Shown: one piece after another, positions 17,150 to 24,866 of the stretch
Numbering within the stretch: position 1 is the first letter of the stretch
Layout: each line of letters opens with the position of its first letter
NCBI RefSeq assembly: GCF_003946305.1
Contig: NZ_RHNS01000005.1
Location: 62,001 to 126,000 of the forward strand
Source of the DNA: Lacticaseibacillus porcinae
GTDB lineage: Bacteria > Bacillota > Bacilli > Lactobacillales > Lactobacillaceae
Direction: 5' to 3'
Length of the DNA: 64,000 nt
Made by a program: the position numbers and the translations under genes
Notes under the pieces: generated by a model
The model's database searches: none
What the model was told of the DNA's origin: nothing
Seen by the model: only the letters and a program-made list of their open reading frames with translations

Positions 17150-17249
17150 TGTGGTAGCAAGGAATCGAACCCTGCTCTACCAATCTTCTCGGCGTTCCTA
17201 CGACCACACCATCATTTTCCAACGCACACGTCCTGTTCACCTCTATCAC
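17150..17249 (-). ncRNA. tRNA-like element 3 (T-arm, acceptor strand, long variable-arm-like hairpin)
   Basis: The T-arm at 17158-17174 is canonical (loop TTCGATT) and the 3' acceptor strand is CTACCAC plus A. A hairpin GCCGA-GAAGA-TTGGT (17179-17193) stands four bases before the T-arm, as in element 1. Two 5' acceptor partners are possible: CTATCAC at 17243-17249 on the plus strand (one mismatch, 100-base unit) or CGACCAC at 17201-17207 (one mismatch, much shorter). The anticodon region is not recognisable. Confidence 0.35.
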
Positions 17250-17609
17250 AAGGAAGGTAGACGGCATCAGGTTAGCCGACGACCTGGGGCAGTTCCATCA
17301 CGTCTTGCACCAACACGCTCCAACGTGTTAGCCAACTATGGCAATAGTTCCCCGAGCAATGTGCCATACTGCTTCCCGTTTGGGCTTCTAGCACTGCCTA
17401 TGCGTTGGTTTATTCCTTTGGCAGCAACCGCAACGGTATGGCACGTGGCGGGCTAGGTTCTTGTGCTATTCAGATTTCAAAGAACATGACTGTGCACGAC
17501 GATCCGTCGTACACTCACGACTACCACCAACTCCGTAAAGTTGGTGGCACCCGTGACGTGGATGGCTAGCCAAATTTGACGCGCTAACTTCAACCTAGGT
17601 CGGCTAAAA
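17250..17609. other. Non-coding stretch with inverted repeats, candidate oriT or regulatory RNA region
   Basis: I find no supported gene. The stretch holds hairpins AACACG/CGTGTT (17312-17329), ACTAT/ATAGT (17335-17348) and CACCAACT/AGTTGGTG (17525-17546). Three copies of TATGGCA occur (17337 plus, 17363 minus, 17437 plus). Dense short inverted repeats next to an RHH gene on a conjugative element would suit an origin of transfer, but no nick site is recognisable. Confidence 0.35.
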
Positions 17610-17777
17610 TCAACGAATACGGTTAGTCGAAAACATCTTAGCCACTGCTTCGCGCAAAGCAAGGTAGTCAGGATCGTCATCCGGCGCCTTGACTATTGTG
17701 CCGTAGCGGGCTTCCAATACCCATAGCTTTACTTCCCACTCTGGGACTTTCCGATGGGGATTAAGGTTAACTGCCAT
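17610..17777 (-). CDS. Small ICE protein, unknown
   Basis: A protein of 55 residues from ATG at 17777, eight bases or so after AAGTGAGGTG; a longer frame upstream overlaps the previous gene and lacks a site. It contains EWEVKLWVLEARYGTIV and an acidic DDDPD turn. Not recognised. It follows the 100-residue gene by ten bases. Confidence 0.55.
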   Translation of the reverse strand: MAVNLNPHRKVPEWEVKLWVLEARYGTIVKAPDDDPDYLALREAVAKMFSTNRIR

Positions 17778-17787
17778 CTTCAGCACC

Positions 17788-18090
17788 TCACTTAGGGACA
17801 AATGCAATGCGATCAAGTCGGTCATCTGACTTGCGTCGTCTTGCAATGATCCGCCGATGCCCATCAAGAACGATCCTTGCTTTGCGATATATTTCACCCA
17901 ATGACAGGATTACCAGTTTGTTTGCCTCAGGGAATGCCTGTAACGTGAAATAACCATTATCGTTGTTGATCCACTCTCGACCTAGACTATCTTCAACAAA
18001 TATTCCCTGCTGCATCATGTCCGTCATCGAGAATCGAGATACTCGACGTTCATGAAATTTCCGTCGATCAAAACGTGTGTTGTTGCCCAT
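17788..18090 (-). CDS. Small basic ICE protein, unknown
   Basis: A protein of 100 residues from ATG at 18090, which follows GAGGAGG. The N-terminus is very basic (FDRRKFHERRVSRFSM), and so is a later stretch (GHRRIIARRRKSDDR), which suggests nucleic-acid binding. No family recognised. It lies between the HTH gene pair and the non-coding region. Confidence 0.65.
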   Translation of the reverse strand: MGNNTRFDRRKFHERRVSRFSMTDMMQQGIFVEDSLGREWINNDNGYFTLQAFPEANKLVILSLGEIYRKARIVLDGHRRIIARRRKSDDRLDRIAFVPK

Positions 18091-18211
18091 TATTACCTCC
18101 TCGTTCACAATACCTACTTGCCCGGTACCGGACCGGATGGCGCTAGTACGGGGGAAGGGTTCACGCCACTATCGTAGATATATATGTATTGGCAGTTTGC
18201 ATATTTAACGG

Positions 18212-18436
18212 CTAATGACCTCCACCGTTTAAATAAAGGTCCAAATCAAAAGCTTGAATCATGATGAAAACCAATAAGTACAAGCTTTGGGATTCGTCTT
18301 CATCAATATGAGCTCGTCCATACCGGGCATTGTACTCGATCAACGGCTTAAAATCCTTCATCAGCTTTTTCATTGCTATTGGATCACCTGACTGAGCCTT
18401 CCGAATGGTAGGAACAAGATTACGTGCTTGCTTCAT
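18212..18436 (-). CDS. Tn916 Orf8-like helix-turn-helix protein
   Basis: A protein of 74 residues starting MKQARNLVPTIRKAQSGDPIAMKKLMKDFKPLIEYNA. This resembles the short conjugative-transposon HTH domain of Tn916 orf8: helix, A-x-x-GD, then F-x-P-L-I. Its ATG overlaps the stop of the sigma-like gene (TAATG), the same pairing as Tn916 orf7-orf8, so the two are translated together and probably regulate the element. Confidence 0.75.
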   Translation of the reverse strand: MKQARNLVPTIRKAQSGDPIAMKKLMKDFKPLIEYNARYGRAHIDEDESQSLYLLVFIMIQAFDLDLYLNGGGH

Positions 18437-18861
18437 TAGTTACCCCCATCAGCATCGTCTTGATAAACTTTCAGCAGTTTTTGATATAACCGGTGCCGCA
18501 GTTTACTAATTGCCGACCGACTACGGCCTAACAAGCTTCCAATTTCGGCATCCGTCATGGTCTCAACAGTCTTACAATAGATAACGAATTTTTCCTCGTC
18601 ATTTAATCGTGCAATAGCATCTGATAGCCTATCGTTCACAATATAATCTTCGAGATGCGGAATCTGATTGATTGGAACCGTCTCAAGCAGCCGTGCTGGT
18701 TGACGAAGTCGTAATTGATCCATCAATTGGAGTTCCATTGGGTAAATCGGTATCGTTTTGGCTTGCATATTTCGTTTACGGTATGAATCGATTCGCATGT
18801 GGCGCACACCGCTCGTAATAAACTGAACGAATATCCTTGAAACCTCTAATTCGGTCCTCAT
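18436..18861 (-). CDS. Sigma-70 region 4-like regulator (Tn916 Orf7 type)
   Basis: A protein of 141 residues. The C-terminal half carries a sigma-70 region 4-like helix-turn-helix: AIARLNDEEKFVIYCKTVETMTDAEIGSLLGRSRSAISKLRHRL (split near 80-125). Orf7 of Tn916 has this layout and activates transfer genes. ATG at 18861 follows AGGAGG. Divergent from the excisionase-like gene, with a 31-bp inverted repeat between them. Confidence 0.8.
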   Translation of the reverse strand: MRTELEVSRIFVQFITSGVRHMRIDSYRKRNMQAKTIPIYPMELQLMDQLRLRQPARLLETVPINQIPHLEDYIVNDRLSDAIARLNDEEKFVIYCKTVETMTDAEIGSLLGRSRSAISKLRHRLYQKLLKVYQDDADGGN

Positions 18862-18900
18862 ATCTTGCCTCCTGTAATAGTACTTTCCCCCTTCACCAAT

Positions 18901-19058
18901 TACAGTCGAAAAAAAACATGAATATGGGACATCGAATTCAAAAATATTTATTATTTGCTACCTCATACCGAATAACACGGTCTCATCAGCCACGAAAAAA
19001 AGCCCTACTGAAAAAAATCAGCAGGGCTGTCCCATTTTCACCAAAAATTTCGACTGTA
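18901..19058. repeat. 31-bp imperfect inverted repeat between divergent regulatory genes
   Basis: Arms 18901-18931 and 19028-19058 match at 23 of 31 positions (outer TACAGTCGAAA and inner ATGGGACA are perfect). Each arm lies upstream of one gene in the same relative orientation: 40 bp before the sigma-like gene and 57 bp before the excisionase gene. A shared operator or activator site for both directions is the simplest reading. Confidence 0.6.
18995..19027 (-). terminator. Terminator in the divergent regulatory region
   Basis: GCCCTACTGA pairs with TCAGCAGGGC (one mismatch, 6-base loop), followed on the minus strand by seven T. It would stop antisense transcripts from the int/xis side before the sigma-like gene, or act as an attenuator if a promoter lies further upstream. 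Confidence 0.75.
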
Positions 19059-19114
19059 CCTATGAGAGGGTCTACAAGCGCAGAAATAGACCGTATACCA
19101 GGAGGTACTAATTC

Positions 19115-19420
19115 ATGGAAGTATCAAATCAAAACATACTATCAGTGGTATTAGCGGATGAGCAGCTCACTAAGCTTCGCGAAGAAATCTACCAAATGAT
19201 TCTAATGGAGACCAAGCGGGTGCGCGCTGACATGCTGGTAAATGTTCGCTACCTTTCAAAAAAAGAAGCTTGCGAATATTTAGGGATTGCATTCAACACG
19301 CTAACTATTTGGATCAAGCTCGGACTACCGCAGATTGTTATAGGTGGAACTATCCGTCTAGATCGAGTCGAAATTGACAAGTGGATGCACAAGATGTCAG
19401 AGCATCTCAACAAATCCTAA
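19115..19420 (+). CDS. Excisionase-like HTH protein
   Basis: A protein of 101 residues. The C-terminal half has a MerR/HTH_17-type fold: YLSKKEACEYLGIAFNTLTIW, then IVIGGTIRLDRVEIDKWM, the wording of Tn916-type excisionases and excisionase-like DNA-binding proteins. The N-terminal 40 residues form a charged helix. ATG at 19115 follows AGGAGG. Its place just before the integrase supports a role in directing excision. Confidence 0.8.
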   Translation: MEVSNQNILSVVLADEQLTKLREEIYQMILMETKRVRADMLVNVRYLSKKEACEYLGIAFNTLTIWIKLGLPQIVIGGTIRLDRVEIDKWMHKMSEHLNKS

Positions 19421-19424
19421 GAAC

Positions 19425-19444
19425 TTATGCACAACTTATCCACA
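19425..19444 (+). promoter_or_regulatory. Two DnaA boxes upstream of the integrase gene
   Basis: TTATGCACA (19425-19433) and TTATCCACA (19436-19444) both fit TTATNCACA. They are 11 bp apart, one helical turn, in the same orientation. They lie about 40 bp upstream of the integrase -10. Confidence 0.5.
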
Positions 19445-19482
19445 GGCAAAAATCGACAACTATGCAACTTCAATCGGTAGAT

Positions 19483-19490
19483 GGTATGAT
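19483..19490 (+). promoter_or_regulatory. Extended -10 promoter of the integrase gene
   Basis: TGGTATGAT gives an extended -10 element with no good -35. It stands about 60 bp before the integrase start and just downstream of the DnaA boxes. Confidence 0.5.
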
Positions 19491-19548
19491 GACCTCGTAG
19501 TTTTCTTACGTTCTATCGTCGTACAACTGACTGTAGGAGGTAAATGAT

Positions 19549-20817
19549 ATGACTATTCACGAAACAAAGGCTGGTAACTACCGCGTTGAAGTGTTTTTCC
19601 CAAAAAACGTACGCGAAATTCTCGCGAACGGAGAATCACGCTTTCGCAAGACCGTTCCAACCAAGGCAGAGGCGCAACGCCTAGAAAGGGAGATACAAAC
19701 AAAAATTGAAACCGTGACACAAACCGGAACTGATCGCGTTATGTCACTCAAAGGAGAGATCTCATTCAAAGATTTTTATGAAACACTTTGGCTTCCACTC
19801 TATGAAGCTGGTGGTAGCGGGCGTATTCGAACAATTCCAACTAAAGCAACAGTTGACCAAACCAAGAACATTTTCCGGCTTCACTTGCTCCCTCTATTCG
19901 GAAAGTACTCACTGACCTATCTCAATGAGCATAACCAGATTGTCATGGAAGAATTGGCAATCTTAGGAGAGCAATACGCTAATATCAGAACCATCAAAAG
20001 TTACGTCGGTCAACTTTTTGATGTAGCTGAAGCAGCAGACTTCATCGAAGTTAACCGGATTGCTAAAATTTTGCGTTTTGTCAATTCACCAAAGAAAAAG
20101 CGGCTTCATGATAAGCGTGTTGCTGAAGGTGAAGCTCTGACTGCCGATGAATTGATTGCTTGGATTGATGCTGCAAGAACCGACCTCGAATCTGGAAAAC
20201 TTTCAGAAGAAGAATATCTACTTTTCGTGCTAACATTGAATCTTGGCGATCGTAAAAGCGAATCTTATGGGTTGCGTTGGCGCTATGTTGACCTAGAGAA
20301 TGGATATATCTATGTCATGAATGCCCTAAACAAGCATAAGGAACTTGGTCCCACAAAAGGACACAAGCAAACCAAAATTCAGTTGCCGGATTTCATCATC
20401 GCATTACTAAAAAAATGGAAGGAGCATCAAGCTGATCAATTAGCCTCAGTAGGCATCACGAAGTTAGACGGCGAACAGTTTGTCTTCACCTATACAGACA
20501 ACCGGGGGCACATGAATCAGCCGCTACATGCCGATTTTTTGAATTACCGTCTAAACTCCATAGGGAAGCGACATCCATCGCTAAAACATGCCTATCCCCA
20601 TAAATTGCGCCACACATATTCAACTTTGGCATTAGAAGGAGGTGCTACTATGGAAGCAATTTCTGCGGCTCTAACGCATACCGACGTGGCGACGACTCGC
20701 ATCTACGTTAACACGCCGGATATCGTCAACCTCACGACCAACAACATGTTTGCTAAACGAATTGCGGAAGCGCGTGCCAAGGCAGAAGCCAAAGAAAAGG
20801 CATCACATTTGTCATGA
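19549..20817 (+). CDS. int: ICE tyrosine recombinase (integrase)
   Basis: A protein of 422 residues. It has an N-terminal arm-binding domain (about 1-55), a core-binding domain (about 70-200) and a catalytic domain. The catalytic residues are visible: Arg in GDRKSESYGLRW (near 235), HKLRHTY (His near 351, Arg near 354), the THTD box and Tyr in TTRIYVNT (near 385). It inserts and excises the element at a fixed site. ATG at 19549 follows TAGGAGG. It stands at the end of the element, facing the 3' end of rpsI, the arrangement known for ICEs that use rpsI as target. Confidence 0.92.
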   Translation: MTIHETKAGNYRVEVFFPKNVREILANGESRFRKTVPTKAEAQRLEREIQTKIETVTQTGTDRVMSLKGEISFKDFYETLWLPLYEAGGSGRIRTIPTKATVDQTKNIFRLHLLPLFGKYSLTYLNEHNQIVMEELAILGEQYANIRTIKSYVGQLFDVAEAADFIEVNRIAKILRFVNSPKKKRLHDKRVAEGEALTADELIAWIDAARTDLESGKLSEEEYLLFVLTLNLGDRKSESYGLRWRYVDLENGYIYVMNALNKHKELGPTKGHKQTKIQLPDFIIALLKKWKEHQADQLASVGITKLDGEQFVFTYTDNRGHMNQPLHADFLNYRLNSIGKRHPSLKHAYPHKLRHTYSTLALEGGATMEAISAALTHTDVATTRIYVNTPDIVNLTTNNMFAKRIAEARAKAEAKEKASHLS

Positions 20818-20846
20818 ACACGCCCAACGCAACGTAAAAACTCACC

Positions 20847-20905
20847 GACCAATTTGATTAACAATTACGAGCAAAAAAAAATCGGCCCAAAATCGGACCA
20901 ATTTG
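20847..20905 (+). repeat. Direct repeats at the ICE end, candidate integrase arm sites
   Basis: GACCAATTTG occurs at 20847-20856 and 20896-20905, 49 bp apart, between the integrase stop and rpsI. Short direct repeats here are typical of arm-type binding sites flanking a core site. No core repeat can be tested because the other end is outside the window. Confidence 0.4.
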
Positions 20906-20911
20906 TAGGAG

Positions 20912-20950
20912 AAAAAAAGTGATTGAGCGGAAATCCGCGCAACCACTTTT
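20912..20950 (-). terminator. Terminator downstream of rplM-rpsI
   Basis: A long stem (AAAAGTG/CACTTTT extended by about nine more pairs with one mismatch) is followed on the minus strand by seven T. It ends the rpsI transcript. If the element inserts in the 3' end of rpsI, this terminator belongs to the element. Confidence 0.8.
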
Positions 20951-21010
20951 GTAAAAGAAATTCGCAGAAACGCCGTTGCACCGGCATTTCTTGGGCGATA
21001 ATCGAATGGA

Positions 21011-21403
21011 TTAACGCTTTGAGAATTGACTAGCCTTACGAGCCTTCTTGAGACCTGGCTTCTTACGTTCCTTCATACGAGGGTCACGAGTGAGCATGCC
21101 GCCGCGCTTCAAAGCACCACGGAAGTCTGGGTCAACAGTGAGCAACGCACGGGCGATACCGTGACGAGTTGCACCGGCTTGGCCAGTGTAGCCGCCGCCG
21201 TTGACGTTAACAAGGACATCATATTGACCAGTGGTTTCAGTCATGCTGAAAGGTTGGGTCATGTCCAAGATCAAGTGTTCATATGGTAAATAGTCGTGAA
21301 CGTCTTTGCCGTTCATCGTGATTTTACCAGTGCCAGGTACTAAGCGTACGCGGGCAACAGAGTTTTTGCGGCGACCAGTGCCGCTGTAAGATACTTGAGC
21401 CAC
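21011..21403 (-). CDS. rpsI: 30S ribosomal protein S9; likely ICE attachment locus
   Basis: A protein of 130 residues, standard length. It begins [21 protein letters not shown] and ends [12 protein letters not shown], the tail that reaches the ribosomal P site. It is intact. The integrase gene ends 194 bp downstream with no other chromosomal gene in between, so the attachment site probably lies in the last codons of this gene. It follows rplM by 13 bp, in the universal rplM-rpsI operon. Confidence 0.97.
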   Translation of the reverse strand: MAQVSYSGTGRRKNSVARVRLVPGTGKITMNGKDVHDYLPYEHLILDMTQPFSMTETTGQYDVLVNVNGGGYTGQAGATRHGIARALLTVDPDFRGALKRGGMLTRDPRMKERKKPGLKKARKASQFSKR

Positions 21404-21416
21404 AGTTGTATCCTCC

Positions 21417-21863
21417 TTAGATTAAGTTCGTGATGTCGAGTACTTCAGGCTTTTGAGCAGCATGAGAATGATCTTCCCCTGCATACACATGAAGCTTCAA
21501 GAATTGTTGATGACCAAGAGTGTTCTTGGTTGGCAACATCTTCTTAACGGAGTATTCAACCAAACGAGCAGGGTTGTTCTTCAGCAAGTCGCCAGCGACT
21601 TCATGCTTCAAACCACCTGGATGTTGGCTGTGACGGTAGTAGATCTTGTCAGAGGCTTTTTTGCCAGTTAACTTCAACTTGGAAGCGTTGATCACAATGA
21701 CGTTATCGCCAGTGTCAACGTTAGGGGTAAAGGTCGGCTTGTATTTGCCACGCAAGATGCTGGCAACAACTGAGGACAAACGGCCTAAGCTGATGTCCGT
21801 TGCGTCGACGACATACCATTTGTGTTCAATTTCGCCTGGCTTAGCCATGAATGTTGTACGCAC
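21417..21863 (-). CDS. rplM: 50S ribosomal protein L13
   Basis: A protein of 148 residues starting [20 protein letters not shown], normal for lactobacilli. It is an early-assembly 23S rRNA-binding protein. GGAGGAAAC precedes the start. First gene of the rplM-rpsI operon, with its own strong promoter and a leader of about 80 bases that may be an L13 autoregulatory leader. Confidence 0.97.
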   Translation of the reverse strand: MRTTFMAKPGEIEHKWYVVDATDISLGRLSSVVASILRGKYKPTFTPNVDTGDNVIVINASKLKLTGKKASDKIYYRHSQHPGGLKHEVAGDLLKNNPARLVEYSVKKMLPTKNTLGHQQFLKLHVYAGEDHSHAAQKPEVLDITNLI

Positions 21864-21978
21864 GATTTGTTTCCTCCAAAAATTGTTCAGTGAGTGTTTG
21901 ACACGTTAAGTTTCCGGGGCTTATCGTGGGGCAAACAATACCAATTGCTACTATAGCGCAAATTCGCGGCTTCGTCAA
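21864..21978 (-). promoter_or_regulatory. rplM promoter and probable L13 leader RNA
   Basis: TTGACG (21973-21978), a 17-base spacer and TATAGT (21950-21955). The transcript leader contains a stem GTTTG.../...CAAAC around ACGATAAGCCCCGGAAAC, wording I associate with the Firmicutes L13 leader, which binds L13 for feedback. The leader identity is from memory. Confidence 0.7.
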
Positions 21979-22008
21979 TGAAAAAGTCTTTGACAAGTGT
22001 TGAAAAGC

Positions 22009-22030
22009 AAGGGGACTTTCACCCCTTTTT
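22009..22030 (-). terminator. Possible terminator of the MFS gene
   Basis: AAGGGG/CCCCTT stem with a 7-base loop downstream of the MFS stop. On the minus strand the tail is GCTTTTC, a weak T-run; the plus strand has five T but no gene to end. Confidence 0.4.
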
Positions 22031-22051
22031 CACCAATTCTATCGGACCCGT

Positions 22052-23221
22052 CTAGGCCACCATTGCTGGCCGCTTAGCAATGATCAAGCCGATCATCCCC
22101 ATCAACAAGCTTAAACCTAAGCACACTGCTACAACCCCTGGCCAAGCGATCACTTGCGCAAGCCAAGAGAAACTCACTGGGCCGATCGCGGCGAGAATAT
22201 AGCCACCTGATTGTGCCATTCCTGACAAACTGGCAGTACCCACAGCGGTTTGGGTCTTTTTTTGAAAGAACACGATACAAATTGAAAACGCCGCGCCACT
22301 ACCAGCACCCATGATGATCGCCATCAATGCTTGCAACCAGAATACGGAAGGTCCGACTAACACACCGACTAAGCCGATCACAAAGCCGCCAGCAGCGATC
22401 AATACTACCGTTGTTAAGCCGTGTTCACGCTCTGCTAACATCGGCGTCAGCATGTTCAATGGCAATCCGAATAACTGAAAAATCGTTGCTAATGTCCCTG
22501 CAGTCACGGCATCAAAGCCAGCATTTTGCCAAATCGATGGTAACCAGGTTAACAGTGAATAATACAACACACTTTGTAAACCGAAGAATAAGGCGATCAA
22601 CCAGGCTAAACGTTCCCGCGTTAAGCTGACTTTTGCGTTTGGCACAACAGTTGACGATCGATGATTTTGCAGTTGTGGCAACACCCCAAGCCAAACTACT
22701 AACGCGACGACGCTGACAGCACCAAAGGTCGCCATTGTGGTCGTCGGCCCGACTTGCTTGGCCAACAACCCACTGGTCCCAGTCCCAATGCTTGCGACTA
22801 GCCCCATAGCCGTCGTGTACATGGTGGTCATCACTGCAATGCGATGTGGGAATTCACTTTTGATCAGTGCTGGCAACAACACATTGCCGCCAGTGATCCC
22901 CAGTCCTGCAAACGCTGTGCCGATCAACAAGCCCCACGCATTGGGGATCAAGCGCAAGCCTGCCCCTAACACCAAAGCCGCGGCTGCAAAAGTCAACACT
23001 CGCCCAGGGCCGTATTTGCCGCCGAGTTTACCGATCACCGGCGACATGATGGCAAACATCGCCAAAGGAATCGATGTCACCAAGCCGGCTAAACTTTTCG
23101 GTAAAATACCACTGGCACTTAACGTATTTAACAATGGCGGCATCATCGTGATCGGTAGTCGTAAATTCGCCCCGATCAAAAATACCCCGAATACCATCAA
23201 CCAAATATGTTGCTTCTTCAA
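22052..23221 (-). CDS. MFS transporter, CynX/NimT-like
   Basis: A protein of 389 residues with about 12 membrane segments. The beginning HIWLMVFGVFLIGANLRLPIT and the loop GKLGGKYGPGRVL fit the CynX/NimT branch of the major facilitator superfamily (cyanate or 2-nitroimidazole permeases, often drug or metabolite exporters). Start is TTG at 23221 with AGGAGT ten bases upstream. The substrate cannot be read from sequence. It lies between truA and rplM, where many relatives have no gene. Confidence 0.85.
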   Translation of the reverse strand: MKKQHIWLMVFGVFLIGANLRLPITMMPPLLNTLSASGILPKSLAGLVTSIPLAMFAIMSPVIGKLGGKYGPGRVLTFAAAALVLGAGLRLIPNAWGLLIGTAFAGLGITGGNVLLPALIKSEFPHRIAVMTTMYTTAMGLVASIGTGTSGLLAKQVGPTTTMATFGAVSVVALVVWLGVLPQLQNHRSSTVVPNAKVSLTRERLAWLIALFFGLQSVLYYSLLTWLPSIWQNAGFDAVTAGTLATIFQLFGLPLNMLTPMLAEREHGLTTVVLIAAGGFVIGLVGVLVGPSVFWLQALMAIIMGAGSGAAFSICIVFFQKKTQTAVGTASLSGMAQSGGYILAAIGPVSFSWLAQVIAWPGVVAVCLGLSLLMGMIGLIIAKRPAMVA

Positions 23222-23287
23222 ACGACTGACTCCTATCGCTGACTCGCTTCGACTCCTTTACGTCTTCGCTTCGCATCCACCACTAAT

Positions 23288-24031
23288 TTAATAATACACT
23301 TCTTTGAGATATAACCCAGAAGCTGGCGCAGTGCCACGGGCTTGCTGGCGATCCTTGACTTCATACAAACGCAAGAAATCATGGACATCACGGCGACCGC
23401 TGCCAATTTCTAACAACGTCGCGACTAAGATGCGCACCATATTGTATAAGAACCCATTCCCGTAAAATTCAAACACCACTTCGTTATGTTCAGGATCATC
23501 GCGCACCGTCGCTTCATAAATCGTCCGGACTTTATCGACGATCACCCCGCCACTAGCCGCAAAGCTGGTAAAGTCATGCGTGCCGACCACGTCATTTAAC
23601 GCGATTTCAACTTTTGACAAGTCGAGCGGATATGGCCAATGCCCCGTGTATAGGCGGTTGAATGGATCAGTGAAGCGCCCGCGCGCCACGCGATACATGT
23701 AGCGTTTGCCTTGAGCAGAATAACGCGCATGAAAGTCATCAGGCGCAAACTCCGCTTTCAAGATCTCAATATCTAACGGCATCAGCGAATTCATCGCCCG
23801 CAACATTGCTTGTTCTGGGATCTCGATGGGAAAATCAAAACTCACAACTTGCCCTAAGGCGTGCACTCCTGAATCTGTGCGACCGGAACCATCGATATGA
23901 ATCGACTCGACTTTGGCCATTTTCCCTAAAGCTTTTTGTAAAACACCTTGAACTGTGCGCTGATGTGGCTGAATTTGATAGCCAGCAAAGTTGGTGCCAT
24001 CATATGCTAGCGTTAATTTGTAATGCGTCAT
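23288..24031 (-). CDS. truA: tRNA pseudouridine synthase A
   Basis: A protein of 247 residues. It makes pseudouridine at positions 38-40 of tRNA. The catalytic Asp is in the [16 protein letters not shown] motif (near residue 53). [22 protein letters not shown] is the C-terminal family signature. ATG at 24031 follows TAGGAGT. It follows ecfT by 40 bp in the conserved ecfA1-ecfA2-ecfT-truA order. Confidence 0.96.
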   Translation of the reverse strand: MTHYKLTLAYDGTNFAGYQIQPHQRTVQGVLQKALGKMAKVESIHIDGSGRTDSGVHALGQVVSFDFPIEIPEQAMLRAMNSLMPLDIEILKAEFAPDDFHARYSAQGKRYMYRVARGRFTDPFNRLYTGHWPYPLDLSKVEIALNDVVGTHDFTSFAASGGVIVDKVRTIYEATVRDDPEHNEVVFEFYGNGFLYNMVRILVATLLEIGSGRRDVHDFLRLYEVKDRQQARGTAPASGLYLKEVYY

Positions 24032-24071
24032 CTCTACTCCTAAATAAAAGCCGGCTTCTCAGCCAGCTTCT

Positions 24072-24866
24072 CTATGCTCTCAAAAAGACTAACAAACCAG
24101 TTAAGGCGACCATCACAATCGCCGCAGTGGCATCTGAGCGGTGGTATTGTAGCACCCGATATTTCGTGCGGTTGTCACCACCTTGGTACCCACGGGCATC
24201 CATTGCTGTGGCCAAGTCTTCGGCGATCCCGAAGCTGTCGACAAACAACGGGATCAACAATGGGACCACTGCTTTCATTTGCTGGAACAAATTCCCAGTC
24301 CCAAAATCCACCCCACGCGCACGTTGCGCATTCATGATCTTGGTGGTTTGATCCATCAACGTCGGCACAAACCGCAACGCAATTTGCAACACCAACGCTA
24401 ATTCTGTGACTGGCACATGGATCACTCGCAAAGGTTTCAACAGCGATTCCACTGCGTCAGCTAACGACAATGGTTGCGTGGTTAAGGTCAACAGCGTCGA
24501 AATGAAAATGATCAACACGAAGCGCATAAAGATAAACGCCCCATTGGTCAACCCAAATTGCGTGATCGCCAGCCACCCCCAAGACCAATAAGTGTGGCCA
24601 CCTTTGGTAAAGAAGATCTGCAAGGCGACGGTGAACATGATCAACCAAATCATCGGGCGCACGCCGCGCAAGAAGAAACTGAGCTTCACTTTCGATAACA
24701 TGATCATCACCATCGTGGCGACAAACATCAACAAGTAGCTTTGCCAGTTATTCGCGAGGAAAATAATCGCAATGTAATAAAAACTCGCCATCAACTTCGT
24801 CCGCGGATCCAAGCGATGGACCATCGAGTCGCCAGGAATGTAGCGGCCTAAAATTAATTTATCCAC
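24072..24866 (-). CDS. ecfT: ECF transporter transmembrane subunit EcfT
   Basis: A protein of 264 residues from GTG at 24866, with GGAGG placed properly before it; a longer frame from TTG at 24881 would include the ribosome site. It has five to six membrane helices, plus the two coupling-helix motifs (ARG in NAQRARGVD and AMDARGYQ) that dock on the ATPases. EcfT is the shared scaffold for several vitamin-binding S components. It overlaps ecfA2 by eight bases. Confidence 0.93.
   Translation of the reverse strand: MDKLILGRYIPGDSMVHRLDPRTKLMASFYYIAIIFLANNWQSYLLMFVATMVMIMLSKVKLSFFLRGVRPMIWLIMFTVALQIFFTKGGHTYWSWGWLAITQFGLTNGAFIFMRFVLIIFISTLLTLTTQPLSLADAVESLLKPLRVIHVPVTELALVLQIALRFVPTLMDQTTKIMNAQRARGVDFGTGNLFQQMKAVVPLLIPLFVDSFGIAEDLATAMDARGYQGGDNRTKYRVLQYHRSDATAAIVMVALTGLLVFLRA

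Noticed and set aside
15937-17249. Calling the three tRNA-like elements functional tRNA genes
   Set aside because: T-arm and acceptor parts fit, but no normal D-arm plus anticodon stem could be built for any of them.
17151-17456. 101-residue plus-strand frame over the tRNA-like element 3 region
   Set aside because: No usable ribosome site and low-complexity composition; the stretch is better explained by hairpins.
22009-22030. Plus-strand gene end implied by the T-run after this hairpin
   Set aside because: No plus-strand gene lies upstream; the hairpin is better taken as a weak terminator for the MFS gene.
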